Part shown: positions 35,495 through 44,287 of the stretch, piece by piece | Layout of the letters: every line of letters begins with the position of its first letter | Numbering within the stretch: the first letter of the stretch is position 1 | Assembly (NCBI GenBank): GCA_039812685.1 | Contig: JBDIBB010000001.1 | Span: 51,500-115,499, forward strand | Direction: 5' to 3' | DNA from: JBDIBB01 sp039812685 | GTDB taxonomy: Bacteria > Acidobacteriota > Vicinamibacteria > Vicinamibacterales > JAFNAJ01 | DNA: 64,000 nt | Program-made: the position numbers and the translations under genes | The notes under the pieces: model-generated | What the model was told of the DNA's origin: nothing | What the model saw: the letters and a program-made list of their open reading frames with translations, nothing else | The model's database searches: none

Positions 35495-36040
35495 TCAGCG
35501 CGACCGGATCAACTCGAGGAACTCCGCCCGCGTCCGCGCGTCCTCGTGAAACACGCCGCGCATCGCCGACGTGACCGCGAACGAGTTCTGCTTCTCCACG
35601 CCCCGCATCGACATGCAGAGGTGCGTCCCTTCCATGACGACGGCGACGCCCAGCGGGCCCACCTTGTCCTGGATCACGTCGGCAATCTGGCTGGTGAGCC
35701 GTTCCTGGACCTGCAGGCGACGGGCGAAAACATCGACCAGCCGCGGGATCTTGCTGAGTCCGATGACGCGATCCTGCGGCAGGTAGGCCACGTGGCACTT
35801 GCCGAAGAACGGAAGCAGGTGGTGCTCGCAGAGGCTGTAGAAGTCGATGTCCTTCACGATCACCATCTCGCTGTAATTGACGGTGAACAACGCGCCGTTG
35901 ATGACCCCGTCCACGTCGGCACGGTAGCCGCTGGTGAGGAACCTCAACGACTGCTCCACGCGCCGCGGCGTGGCCACCAACCCTTCGCGCTCCGGATCCT
36001 CACCGAGCTCGACGAGCATGCGCCTGATGGTGTCCTGCAT
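35495..36040 (-). CDS. folE: GTP cyclohydrolase I
   Basis: Converts GTP to 7,8-dihydroneopterin triphosphate, the first step to folate and other pterins; 181 residues, homodecameric in known cases. Zinc-binding CEHHLLPF and HLCMSMRG, and the substrate motif [20 protein letters not shown] are intact. The ATG at 36040 is chosen because the family start is [13 protein letters not shown] and an upstream Met adds seven residues. TACAAT lies 9 bases before it. Apparently monocistronic. Confidence 0.97.
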   Translation of the reverse strand: MQDTIRRMLVELGEDPEREGLVATPRRVEQSLRFLTSGYRADVDGVINGALFTVNYSEMVIVKDIDFYSLCEHHLLPFFGKCHVAYLPQDRVIGLSKIPRLVDVFARRLQVQERLTSQIADVIQDKVGPLGVAVVMEGTHLCMSMRGVEKQNSFAVTSAMRGVFHEDARTRAEFLELIRSR

Positions 36041-36049
36041 GGGATCGTC

Positions 36050-36055
36050 ATTGTA
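36050..36055 (-). promoter_or_regulatory. -10 box (TACAAT) at the folE start
   Basis: TACAAT on the minus strand, 9 bases before the ATG at 36040, with no Shine-Dalgarno in between; leaderless-type spacing. Confidence 0.5.
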
Positions 36056-36082
36056 CCGCACGCATGCCGGGGCCCGGCGCCA

Positions 36083-36943
36083 TCAGCCCTTCCCGTAGTC
36101 GTAGAACCCGCGCCCGCTCTTTCGGCCGAGCCGGCCCGCCAGCACCATGCGCTTCAGCAGCGGCGGCGGCGCGTAGGCCGGCTCGCGGTATTCGTCGAAC
36201 ATGATGTTGGCGATGTAGTAGGTCGTATCGAGCCCGACGAAGTCGAGCAGCGTGAACGGTCCCATGGGGTGTCCCAGACCGAGCTTCATCGCCGTGTCGA
36301 TGTCCTCCAGCGTGCCCAACCCGCTCTCGTACGCGCGGATCGCGTCGAGCAGGAACGGCACCAGCAGCCGGTTGACGATGAAGCCTGGACGATCCGGCGC
36401 CGTCACGGCCTGCTTGCCGAGCGCCTGGCCGAAGGCAAAGACCGCCTCGTAGGTCCGATCCGAGGTGGTCAGCGCCCGGATCACCTCCACGAGCTTCATC
36501 AGCGGCACGGGATTGAAGAAGTGCAGACCGGCGAAGCGATCGGGCCTCTTCGTCGCGGCCGCGAGTTCGGTGATGCAGAGCGACGAGGTGTTGGAACAGA
36601 GGATGGCGTCGGCGCCGATCACGTCCTCGAGGGCAGCGTAGAGCTTCCGCTTCTCATCGAGGTTCTCGATGATGGCCTCGATGACGATGTCACAGTCGCC
36701 GAGGTCGGCAGCGGCAGCGGCGGGCAGGAGGTTGGCCAGCGTCGCGTCGCGCAGGTCGGGCGTGACCTTCTCCCTGGCCACGCCATCGTCGAGGAACTTG
36801 CGGATGCGGGCGAAGCCGCGCTCGAGCACGGTCTGGCTCGTCTCCAGGACGCGTGTCCTGTGGCCGGTCATCGCGACCACCTGCGCGATGCCCGAGCCCA
36901 TCAGGCCGCAACCGACGACGCCGACGGTTCGGATGTCCGACAT
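36083..36943 (-). CDS. hbd: 3-hydroxybutyryl-CoA dehydrogenase
   Basis: NAD(P)-dependent oxidoreductase of 286 residues that interconverts 3-hydroxybutyryl-CoA and acetoacetyl-CoA. The nucleotide-binding GCGLMGSGIAQ (about 10-20), NTSSLCITELA, the active-site His and Asn in GLHFFNPVPLMKLVEVI, and GFIVNRLLVPFLLDAI fit the short single-domain form. It ends GRGFYDYGKG, as in the family. The ATG at 36943 has GGAGGA upstream. No other butyrate or beta-oxidation gene is adjacent. Confidence 0.93.
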   Translation of the reverse strand: MSDIRTVGVVGCGLMGSGIAQVVAMTGHRTRVLETSQTVLERGFARIRKFLDDGVAREKVTPDLRDATLANLLPAAAAADLGDCDIVIEAIIENLDEKRKLYAALEDVIGADAILCSNTSSLCITELAAATKRPDRFAGLHFFNPVPLMKLVEVIRALTTSDRTYEAVFAFGQALGKQAVTAPDRPGFIVNRLLVPFLLDAIRAYESGLGTLEDIDTAMKLGLGHPMGPFTLLDFVGLDTTYYIANIMFDEYREPAYAPPPLLKRMVLAGRLGRKSGRGFYDYGKG

Positions 36944-37003
36944 GTCTGTCCTCCAGGGCGCCGAGCGCGCGTCGATTCGGCGTGGCGCCTCCACTCCGGC
37001 CTG

Positions 37004-37169
37004 CTAGCAGCCCGTGGCGAAAGTGGCGCTGCATTCGACGGGCGGGGCATCCCGGCTGGCGGCATTGCTCCTCCCTCAAGTACTGGCCGTATTCTCGGTC
37101 GTCGCGCCTGGCCAGCCGGGCGCCGCGCCCGTCTCGGTGCGACGCGGCACTTCCACCACGGACTGCTAG
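37004..37169. mobile_element. MITE-like element with CTAG target duplication
   Basis: A 166-bp block bounded by CTAG (37004-37007 and 37166-37169). Just inside are 22-bp imperfect terminal inverted repeats, 37008-37029 and 37144-37165, which match at 18 of 22 positions (core CAG[C/T]CCGTGG). It is too short for a transposase, so it would be mobilised in trans. The 4-bp CTAG duplication recalls IS701-type IS4-superfamily elements; that link is from memory and unverified. Confidence 0.6.
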
Positions 37170-37473
37170 GGTAGCAGGCCAGGGCGCGGCAGTGGCCGGT
37201 CCTTCGGGATCGGTTCGTGCCACGGCGACGACGGGCGGCATCACCGCGTCAGCCAGCCTGCGCGCCCGACGAGGCACCCTCCGCTCCCCTCCGTGCGGGA
37301 CTGCAGCGTCGCCACCAGCGGCCCGATCCCTCGATGCCGGCTGCCGGACGGGAAGCCATCCTGGTCCGTGAACGGGCGCGAGTGCTTCCGGCACGCACCT
37401 GGGCAGCCTCGACCAGGCGCGATGCGCCGTGCGGGACGCCCGACCTCACGCTGCGAAACCGTGCCGCGCGCGG
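37170..37473. other. Intergenic region with no recognised feature
   Basis: 304 bases between the MITE-like element and the PilZ gene. No convincing small gene, repeat or RNA fold is seen. Confidence 0.5.
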
Positions 37474-37821
37474 TCAGCGGCCCTGGTCGCTGGGGTTCCT
37501 GGTCTCGGTGATGAACGCGGCAATGGCGTCGCGGACGCGCGGCGCCACGTCGAGGAACTCGAGGCCGGCGCGATAGACCATCCGGTCGGGCCAGATGTCG
37601 GACACGCGGCAATAGGCCACGCGGGCCTTCACGATGGCCGAGCGGTCACCGAGGGCCAGACGGAAATCGTGGAGCGATTCGAGGGCGAGGCTTCGTTCCA
37701 GTTCGACGGCGGCGCCGCACAGCGAGATGTCGACGATGCGAACCGGTTCGACGATCGTGACGTCGCCGGGCATGGAATTCGGGATGCGCAGGCGCTCCTC
37801 GCGTCGTCGCTCGTCCGACAT
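37474..37821 (-). CDS. PilZ-domain protein
   Basis: A 115-residue protein made of one PilZ domain, the c-di-GMP receiver. The RxxxR element is present in RRREERLRI, and the second motif (D/N-x-S-x-x-G) in VDISLCGAAVE. Length fits a stand-alone PilZ protein that would control motility, exopolysaccharide or envelope enzymes. The ATG at 37821 is preceded at 8 bases by TATAGT. Confidence 0.8.
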   Translation of the reverse strand: MSDERRREERLRIPNSMPGDVTIVEPVRIVDISLCGAAVELERSLALESLHDFRLALGDRSAIVKARVAYCRVSDIWPDRMVYRAGLEFLDVAPRVRDAIAAFITETRNPSDQGR

Positions 37822-37829
37822 GCCGGTGG

Positions 37830-37835
37830 ACTATA
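37830..37835 (-). promoter_or_regulatory. -10 box (TATAGT) at the PilZ gene start
   Basis: TATAGT on the minus strand, 8 bases before the ATG at 37821; leaderless-type spacing with no Shine-Dalgarno. Confidence 0.5.
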
Positions 37836-37962
37836 TCAGACGGCGCACGGCGCTCGGCCGCCGCACCCCCGGCAATCCGAGCCGGGCCGGGCGCACAGGC
37901 GCCAGGCTGCCCGCGCGCTGCCATCGGCGTCTCCCGCGCGCCTCGTGGCGATGTTCCCGAAT

Positions 37963-38364
37963 TCAGCGGACGCGAACGTGCGCCAGGTAGTCACCGGACG
38001 CGATCTGGGGGGCGCGGCCGAGCGGCGCATTGTAGAAGTAGACCCACGCGTCGAGCGCGGATCCGTCCTCGAGCGTGGCGGGCACGCGTTCGCGCACGTA
38101 GAGGCTGTGCTCGGGCGCGTCGGGGGAATGCCCCTCGATTTCGTCGAGCACCCTCAGGACGCCCGGCACGTCGAGCAACTCGTAGATCTCACCCCAGACG
38201 CACCCGTCGGGCGCCGGTACGGCCGCGGGATAGATGCCCAGATCGAACAACTGCGCCCGGATCCAGCCGCGTCCCCTGAACGCCAGTCGGCCTTCGATGC
38301 CGGCACGGTGGCGGCGATCGAAGCCCGTCATCAGCGTCCCGTAGAAGAACACCAGGTCTGTCAC
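37963..38364 (-). CDS. Gamma-glutamylcyclotransferase-like (AIG2/GGCT) protein
   Basis: A 133-residue single-domain protein of the GGCT fold. The N-terminal VFFYGTLMTG is the substrate-loop signature (YGTL), and the catalytic glutamate is expected in LRVLDEIEGH. The C terminus has VYFYNAP. Family members cyclise gamma-glutamyl compounds, but many are of unknown specificity. The GTG at 38364 puts the signature at residues 5-8; a GTG at 38397 would add 11 residues. Confidence 0.8.
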   Translation of the reverse strand: MTDLVFFYGTLMTGFDRRHRAGIEGRLAFRGRGWIRAQLFDLGIYPAAVPAPDGCVWGEIYELLDVPGVLRVLDEIEGHSPDAPEHSLYVRERVPATLEDGSALDAWVYFYNAPLGRAPQIASGDYLAHVRVR

Positions 38365-38740
38365 CAGCCGGCCGCTCCTCGCATCCGCGTGCGCCACACC
38401 AAGCCCGTACAGCCGTCATGCGTTCACGGCAACCCTTCGGGCATCGGGATGCCAGGGCGTGCCTCAGAACACCGGTCCTGCCAGTCTGCGTGCGGCGGTG
38501 CGGTCGGGATGCCGGGCGTCGCCGGCGGACCTCGCTCGGGCGCGTCACGAACTGGCACGTGTGGCGGCAGTGTATGAACTCGCCCGATGGGAGTCAAGGC
38601 AGGCACCTGGCGGGCACTTGCGTCGGGCCGCGACAGCCCACGGCGGCGATCGCTCCGGATGGAGCCGCGATTCGCGTGCACAACGGCGCACACCGGTCAC
38701 GCGCGCGATGTGGGCGCCCGGACGACGCTCGGCTGGCTGG
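38365..38740. other. Intergenic region with a short direct repeat
   Basis: 376 bases without a supportable gene. It contains two near-identical TCGGGATGCC stretches (around 38438 and 38506), which may be fortuitous. No RNA fold or mobile element was recognised. Confidence 0.4.
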
Positions 38741-39790
38741 TCAGTCGGCTGCGACCGCCTTTGCCCTGGCTTTCGGGATCACCGCCTCGATCAACTCGGA
38801 GGGGATGCTGAACGACAGTTCGACCGTGCGGCCGGACCCGCCCAGATTGACGCTCCGCATCAAGGCCTGAACCGGCGGACTCTTCGGCGCCTGCATGCGG
38901 CCCAGCGCCATCAGGCCGTTGATCACGTCGCGCAGGTTCCGGGCCGATTCCTCGTCCCGAGCCTCGGCCTTGAGCGTGCCACTGATGCCGCCGTTGACAT
39001 GACCGGCCGCCTCGAACCAGGTGATCGCCGGCAACCTCACCGCGATCTCCTGCGGGAGTTCGGCTCGTCCGGGCAGCGAATCCAGCCGGCCGACCGCCCA
39101 TGCGTTGGCCTGGCCTTCAATCCTCGCGATCCGGCTCAGCAGATCGGTGTTCGACAGGATGTTCCGGCCGGATCGCTTGTCGTCGATCGCCGCGCGAACG
39201 GCATCGGGTGCGCCGATCAGGAGCAGACCTGGCTCAACGAAGGCCAGGGCTGGGTAGCCGTGGTCGCGACGTCCAGGGGTGTCCGCGCCGCCGGCGCGCG
39301 GCTCATCGTCGGCCGGCACCTCCTCTCGCGCCCTTGCTGGCCTGCTGATCACGCGGACGCCCTGGTACAGATCGACCGTGGCGCCGTGCTCGCGGGCGAG
39401 GGCTTCGATGCGGCCCTCGTCGAGGCGCCCGCGGACGAGACCCAGCGGGATTCGATCGTCGGCACCGGAGACGAGCGCGACGGTCACCGCATCGATGTCC
39501 CGCTCCACGTCGATGCCGGTAGCCTCCTCGAACCGTTGCCGGCCCTTACCCTTCTCGTCGTCGGGCATCACGGACCGGATGCGCTGCCGAAAGTCCGAAT
39601 GCATCACCGCGGCGACGTCGGCGTAGGCGACGATGGCGGTGTCGGCGGGCAGATACTCGAACTCCTCGGGCCCGCTGTGCCTGGCGGCCATGCCTGGCAG
39701 GCCGCCGTAATACGCCACCAACCCGACACTCAGCCCACCCACGAGCACCGCGGCCGATCCGAGCATGAAGTTGCGCGTCCGGTTGTTCAT
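38741..39790 (-). CDS. Membrane-anchored exported protein, function unknown
   Basis: A 349-residue protein with an N-terminal anchor (about 8-30, FMLGSAAVLVGGLSVGLVAY) and a large periplasmic part. It has the repeating pattern ADTAIVAYADV, LLIGAPDAVRAAID and ELSFSIPSELIEAVIP seen in uncharacterised acidobacterial exported proteins with similarity to DUF3352-like folds; I am not certain of the family. The ATG at 39790 has GAGAGGCGG 4 bases before, the best Shine-Dalgarno in this area. Confidence 0.7.
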   Translation of the reverse strand: MNNRTRNFMLGSAAVLVGGLSVGLVAYYGGLPGMAARHSGPEEFEYLPADTAIVAYADVAAVMHSDFRQRIRSVMPDDEKGKGRQRFEEATGIDVERDIDAVTVALVSGADDRIPLGLVRGRLDEGRIEALAREHGATVDLYQGVRVISRPARAREEVPADDEPRAGGADTPGRRDHGYPALAFVEPGLLLIGAPDAVRAAIDDKRSGRNILSNTDLLSRIARIEGQANAWAVGRLDSLPGRAELPQEIAVRLPAITWFEAAGHVNGGISGTLKAEARDEESARNLRDVINGLMALGRMQAPKSPPVQALMRSVNLGGSGRTVELSFSIPSELIEAVIPKARAKAVAAD

Positions 39791-39858
39791 GTCCGCCTCT
39801 CCGGCTGATATACCGTGTCGCAATGCCGGCAGTTCCGCAAGTCGAGGCACTTCGTCAC
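39787..39858 (-). CDS. Possible 23-residue Cys-containing peptide
   Basis: A small frame starting at GTG 39858 encodes VTKCLDLRNCRHCDTVYQPE and ends ATGA-overlapped with the next gene. The pattern C-x6-C-x2-C resembles half of a zinc ribbon. The overlap with the following start is what a coupled leader peptide would show. There is no conservation evidence, so this may be chance. Confidence 0.25.
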   Translation of the reverse strand: MTKCLDLRNCRHCDTVYQPERRT

Positions 39859-40031
39859 AAGAATCGTGCCTGGATCCCTCCCGCGACTCCAACCTCAGGA
39901 GCGGGCCGCCTCGGTGGTGCCAGCCGTCCTCTCGAACCGGGCCCGACGAACATGGACCGGGACGGTCCGGAGGGTCCATCCGCGGGCGACCAGCGGCGCC
40001 GGCCGGAGCCAGGCAGGCCCCCCCGTCCCGC

Positions 40032-40868
40032 CTATTGATCGAGCACGTATTCCCGCCGCTCCACGGCCCGCGTGGCGAGCCACAGGAACACCGCCAGCAT
40101 CGCCGACAGCGCCGCGAGGGCGACAGGCACAGGCGGCGTCTCGCGAAACAGCGTCGTCAGGATCGCCACGGCGCTGTTGTCGGCCGGCATCGCGTGGGGT
40201 ACCAGCGACTGGAGGTAGTGCGCCACCGTCAGTTTCTTGAGGTAACCCGGCAGTACCAGAATCACCGGCTCCCAGCCGAAGACATAGAGCAGGCCGGTCA
40301 GGACGGGACGCTTCAACCAGGCTCCCACCGCCGCGAACATGGCGCCGTAGACCGCCAGGCCGAGGAACAGGATGCCCAGGTCGATGACCAGCGACGGGAA
40401 CGTCTCGGCCAGGCTTCCGCCGCGCGGCACGATGAGGAAGTAGACCAGCATGACCGACGGCAAGACCACCATGGTCGTGCACGCAAGGTAGGCCAGATAC
40501 TTGCCGATGAGCACGGCGGCCCGCGGGATGGGCCGGGTGAAAAGATAGGTGATCGTCTTGTCTTCGACCTCATCGGCGATCAGCGACGTGCCGTAGAAGA
40601 CCGCGAGCACCGGCACGGTGAACCGGAGGTAGAAGATCCAGATCATCATGCCGAAGACGGCGGAGCCGTTCAGGCGGACGCCGTTGATCTCCACGCCGCC
40701 GACGCCGGCGGCGTCGACGATGGCCACCAGCAGGGCCATCATGACCGGTCCGCCCACCACCAGGCTCATGAACACGGTCCGCCGCGACCAGAGCATCTGA
40801 CCGAGCGACAGGTCGAACACACGCAGGCTCGACGAAGGCAGGGCGGCAGTCCGCGGCATGGTGGTCAT
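40032..40868 (-). CDS. ABC transporter permease, ABC-2/NatB type
   Basis: A 278-residue inner-membrane protein with about six helices. The cytoplasmic segment DEVEDKTITYLFTRPIPRAAVLIGKYLA is the conserved ABC-2 feature, in which permeases rearrange around EDKTxxxL-type motifs. Last gene of the four-gene ABC operon, pairing with the ATPase at 40885-41808. Substrate unknown. Confidence 0.85.
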   Translation of the reverse strand: MTTMPRTAALPSSSLRVFDLSLGQMLWSRRTVFMSLVVGGPVMMALLVAIVDAAGVGGVEINGVRLNGSAVFGMMIWIFYLRFTVPVLAVFYGTSLIADEVEDKTITYLFTRPIPRAAVLIGKYLAYLACTTMVVLPSVMLVYFLIVPRGGSLAETFPSLVIDLGILFLGLAVYGAMFAAVGAWLKRPVLTGLLYVFGWEPVILVLPGYLKKLTVAHYLQSLVPHAMPADNSAVAILTTLFRETPPVPVALAALSAMLAVFLWLATRAVERREYVLDQ

Positions 40869-40884
40869 CGTGAGCGCCAGGTGA

Positions 40885-41808
40885 TCATTTCACCAGGTAT
40901 TTGAACACGGCCTGGAGGTTGTCGTCCGGGCTGGTGACCTCGTCGATCTGGCCCACCTCGCCCGAGGCGGCCATCTGCGTGAGGGCCGCGTAGAACTCGT
41001 CGGGTCGCGCCGTCTGCACCTCGACGGCCCCGCTCTCGAGCTTCAGGTTGATCACGTGCGGCATGCCGAGGAAGGCCTTCGCCAGCTCGCGCGGCCGCTC
41101 CGACTTCACGTGCACCGTGTGCGGGTGTTCGTCGATCAGCTCGCGAATCTGGTGGACGTTGCCCTCGGCGAGGATCCGGCCGTTGTTGATCAGCAGGATG
41201 TTGGTGGTCATCGACTCGATCTCGTGCAGGATGTGGCTGGAGACGATGATGCTCCGGCCGGCACGGACCCACTCGCGAATGAAGCGGATCGTCTTCCGGC
41301 GTGCGAGCGGATCCATGCCCGACAGCGGCTCGTCGAGCACGAGCAGCTCCGGGTCGTGCGCGATCGCCTGTGCCAGCTTCACGCGCTGGCGCATGCCCTT
41401 GCTGTAGGCGCCGATCCTCCGGTCGGCGGCCTCGAGCAGGTCGACCTGCTCCAGCGCGCGGCGCGCCGCGGCCACGGCCTCGGCCTCGCCGAGCGCGTTC
41501 AGGCGCAACAGCGCCGTCAGCCACTCCAGCCCCGTCATCCGCTCGTAGAACGCGTCCTGCTCGGGACAATAGCCGATGCGGAAGAACTGGCTCGGGTTGC
41601 GCCAGATCGGCTCGCCGAACACGGTCAGGCGGCCCTTGCTCGGTTTGAGCTGGCCCGTCATCAGCTTCAGGAACGTCGACTTTCCGGCGCCGTTGGGGCC
41701 CAACAGACCGGTGATGCCCGCCGGTACCGAGACGCTCACGTCGTTGAGGCCGATGACCTGGCCGTACCACTTCGACACCTGCTCGGCTGCGACGATGACG
41801 GCGCTCAC
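40885..41808 (-). CDS. ABC transporter ATP-binding protein (second system)
   Basis: A 307-residue ATPase with Walker A GPNGAGKST (about 37-45), a Q-loop GYCPEQD, signature YSKGMRQRV and Walker B LLVLDEPLSGMD. The C-terminal extension (about 220-307) is as in CcmA/NatA-type subunits. The GTG start at 41808 overlaps the upstream permease by 4 bases (GTGA). It probably pairs with the permease at 40032. Confidence 0.93.
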   Translation of the reverse strand: MSAVIVAAEQVSKWYGQVIGLNDVSVSVPAGITGLLGPNGAGKSTFLKLMTGQLKPSKGRLTVFGEPIWRNPSQFFRIGYCPEQDAFYERMTGLEWLTALLRLNALGEAEAVAAARRALEQVDLLEAADRRIGAYSKGMRQRVKLAQAIAHDPELLVLDEPLSGMDPLARRKTIRFIREWVRAGRSIIVSSHILHEIESMTTNILLINNGRILAEGNVHQIRELIDEHPHTVHVKSERPRELAKAFLGMPHVINLKLESGAVEVQTARPDEFYAALTQMAASGEVGQIDEVTSPDDNLQAVFKYLVK

Positions 41809-42644
41809 GTCACCACCTCCACGCCGCGCACCTTGCGATCGAGGACGGAGATCGAGACCGCTACCACGGCCGCCAGCACCACCAGCGAGACGGCGACCGG
41901 CGTGTCGTAGCGGAGCCTGGTCCGGAAGATGGCGTCGCCCACCTGCTCCAGGCTGGCGGGCACCGAGATCCACGACAGCCCGGTGCTGCCGAGGATGCCG
42001 CGCACGGCGGCGAACATCGCGTCGGTGAAGAGCACGATGCCCGCGTACATCACCGCGACGAAGCGGCTGCTGGCCGACATCGACGACAGCGCCAGCATCG
42101 AGAGCGTGGCCACCAGGATTTCCACCAGCGAGAACAGCGTGATGGCGGGAATGAGGTGCACGTTGCTGCGCAGGAACGTGAAGCTGCCGGCGAAGGCCCC
42201 CTGGAGCAGGAGGAGCAGGATGGCTGGCAGCCAGGTCACCATGACGAGGAAGACGAAGAGGATGGCGGCCTTGCCGAGGACGTACTCGGCGCGGGTGAGC
42301 GGCCTCGACAGGTAGATCTGCAGGGCGTTGGCGCGCCGGTCGTTGGCGATCAGGCCCGACCCGATCCACACGGTGACGAAAAACACGAACGTGCCCTGCT
42401 GATCGAGGAACGTGCGGTAGGTGTCGGCGTTGATGGCCAGTGCCTCAACCTGCGCGAAGGTCGTGGAGAAGTAGGCCTGCACGACGCGCACGATGAACGG
42501 CAGCCAGGCCAGGAACAGGAGGCCGAGAAACGCGCGCTTCCTCACGACGCTGACGATCCCGGCCCTGGCAATCACCATCCACACCCGCCGCGGGTCGCCG
42601 CGCTGGCCGCCGTAGCGCCGGTAGCTCTGGTCGTGGATGGGCAT
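41805..42644 (-). CDS. ABC transporter permease (first system)
   Basis: A 279-residue membrane protein with about six helices and the ABC-2-type loop NDRRANALQIYLSRPLTRAE. The N terminus has a Tyr/Arg-rich cytoplasmic start (MPIHDQSYRRYGGQ). It lies 1 base from the ATPase upstream (TAG-G-ATG) and overlaps the next ATPase by 4 bases. Confidence 0.85.
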   Translation of the reverse strand: MPIHDQSYRRYGGQRGDPRRVWMVIARAGIVSVVRKRAFLGLLFLAWLPFIVRVVQAYFSTTFAQVEALAINADTYRTFLDQQGTFVFFVTVWIGSGLIANDRRANALQIYLSRPLTRAEYVLGKAAILFVFLVMVTWLPAILLLLLQGAFAGSFTFLRSNVHLIPAITLFSLVEILVATLSMLALSSMSASSRFVAVMYAGIVLFTDAMFAAVRGILGSTGLSWISVPASLEQVGDAIFRTRLRYDTPVAVSLVVLAAVVAVSISVLDRKVRGVEVVT

Positions 42645-42645
42645 C

Positions 42646-43617
42646 CTACTGCTCCCCGAGGGCGCGGGCGAACACGTCCTCGAGCGTCGGCACGCTCGGC
42701 CGCAGGTGCCGGACCTGGATGCCGCTGCCGGCCGCGAGCGCGAACAGATCGCGCGCGCCGCGGTCGTCGGGGACGAAGACGCGCATCACGTCCTCGTCAG
42801 TGGCATGGCACTGCAGCCCCTCGCGCCGGAGCAGGTCGAGGAACGCGACGGTATCGCCCTTCACCCGGAGTTCGAACACGCGGCCGGCCGGCCCCTTCAA
42901 CGCGGCGATCGGGCCGTGCGCCGCCACGCTGCCCTTGTCGATCACGACCACGTGGTCGCAGGTGTGCTCGACGTCGGGCAGCAGGTGCGAGGACAGGATC
43001 AGGTTCACCCGCTTGGCGTGGCCGAGGTCGTGGATGAGCGCGAGCATCTCGTCACGCCCCCGGGGATCCATGCCGTTGGTGGGCTCGTCGAGCAACAGCA
43101 GGTCGGGATCGTGCACGAGCGCCTGCGCGAGCTTGATGCGCTGCTTCATGCCCGTCGAGTAGGTCTCGACGTTGCGGTAGCGCGCCTCGCCCAGGCCGAC
43201 GTAGTAGAGCACCTCGTGCGCACGCTGCATGGCGTCGACCGCCGGCAGGCCCGAGAGCTGGCCGCAGTAGCCCACGAACGACACGGCGTTCATGCCCGGG
43301 ATGTGGGCGTCGGTCTCCGGCATGTAGCCGATACGACCGCGGATTTCGTGGCCCTGGCGCCGGACGTCGAACCCGAGGACGCGCATCTCACCCTGATTCG
43401 GGACGACGAAGCCGAGCAGGGCCTTGAGCAGCGTGGACTTGCCGGCCCCGTTGGGGCCCAGCAGGCCGATGGCGCCGCCGGTGAGGCTGGCCGTCACCTC
43501 CCTCAGCGCGGCGTTCCTGCCGTAGTTCACCGTGACACGGTCGAGCGCCACGACGGCCGGCGCCGCCGCGCCGGCGGCCGGATCGGCGACTGCAGATGGT
43601 GGTTGGGGAAGCGGCAT
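42646..43617 (-). CDS. ABC transporter ATP-binding protein (first system)
   Basis: A 323-residue ATPase with Walker A GPNGAGKST (about 53-61), Q-loop GYMPETDAH, signature YSTGMKQRI and Walker B LLLLDEPTNGMD. The C-terminal regulatory extension spans about 240-323. It heads the operon. A GTG at 43620 directly before the ATG is an alternative start. Confidence 0.93.
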   Translation of the reverse strand: MPLPQPPSAVADPAAGAAAPAVVALDRVTVNYGRNAALREVTASLTGGAIGLLGPNGAGKSTLLKALLGFVVPNQGEMRVLGFDVRRQGHEIRGRIGYMPETDAHIPGMNAVSFVGYCGQLSGLPAVDAMQRAHEVLYYVGLGEARYRNVETYSTGMKQRIKLAQALVHDPDLLLLDEPTNGMDPRGRDEMLALIHDLGHAKRVNLILSSHLLPDVEHTCDHVVVIDKGSVAAHGPIAALKGPAGRVFELRVKGDTVAFLDLLRREGLQCHATDEDVMRVFVPDDRGARDLFALAAGSGIQVRHLRPSVPTLEDVFARALGEQ

Positions 43618-43666
43618 CACCTGGCGTCAGTGGGAGGAGACGAGGGCGGGCGCCGGGCGGTTCACG

Positions 43667-44236
43667 TCAGAGAGCGCCGCGCAGGCCAAGCGCGTCGGCC
43701 TGCTCACGCATGAACGCGATCACGTGGCCGATGTGCGTCTCGAGCGGCAGGCCGACCTCCGCGGCACCGCGAACCAGGTCGTCGCGACTGACCGCCCGCG
43801 CGAACGCCTTGTCCTTCATCCGCTTCTTCACCGACGACACCTCCAGATCGAGCACGCTGCGGCTGGGCCGGACCAGCGCGGCCGCGGTGACGAACCCCGA
43901 CAACTCGTCGCAGGCAAACAGCGCGTGCTCGAGCCGGCTCTCACGAGCGACACCCGTGTAATCGGCGTGCGACAGGATGGCGCGCGTCACCCATTCGGGC
44001 GCGCCGAGGCCCTGCAGGATCTCGACGCCCCGATAGGGATGATTTCCGGCGTCGGGATACCGCTCGTAGTCGAAGTCGTGGAGGAGGGCGACGAAGCCCC
44101 AGGCCGTCTCGTCCTCTCCCCACAGGCGCGCATAGCCACGGACGGCGGCCTCGACGCCGAGCGCGTGCTTGAGCAGGCTCTCCGACCGGGTGTGCGCCGT
44201 GAGCAGGCCCCAGGCGGTGTCTCGCGTCAGCTCCAT
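43667..44236 (-). CDS. HD-domain hydrolase
   Basis: A 189-residue protein of the HDIG/HD phosphohydrolase superfamily. The metal-binding set is HALGVEAAVRG, the HD doublet in ALLHDFDYERYPD, and a second His in ILSHADYTG. It lacks a fused domain. Substrates of such small HD proteins are usually nucleotides or pyrophosphates, but none can be assigned. Apparently independent of gltS. Confidence 0.85.
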   Translation of the reverse strand: MELTRDTAWGLLTAHTRSESLLKHALGVEAAVRGYARLWGEDETAWGFVALLHDFDYERYPDAGNHPYRGVEILQGLGAPEWVTRAILSHADYTGVARESRLEHALFACDELSGFVTAAALVRPSRSVLDLEVSSVKKRMKDKAFARAVSRDDLVRGAAEVGLPLETHIGHVIAFMREQADALGLRGAL

Positions 44237-44287
44237 GATCTCGACCCGGTGGACACTCGCGCCGCGCAGGCGCGCGGGCTCCGGTCC

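Noticed and set aside
38430..38520. Two near-identical TCGGGATGCC stretches
   Set aside because: Too short for a mobile element or repeat family; no inverted ends.
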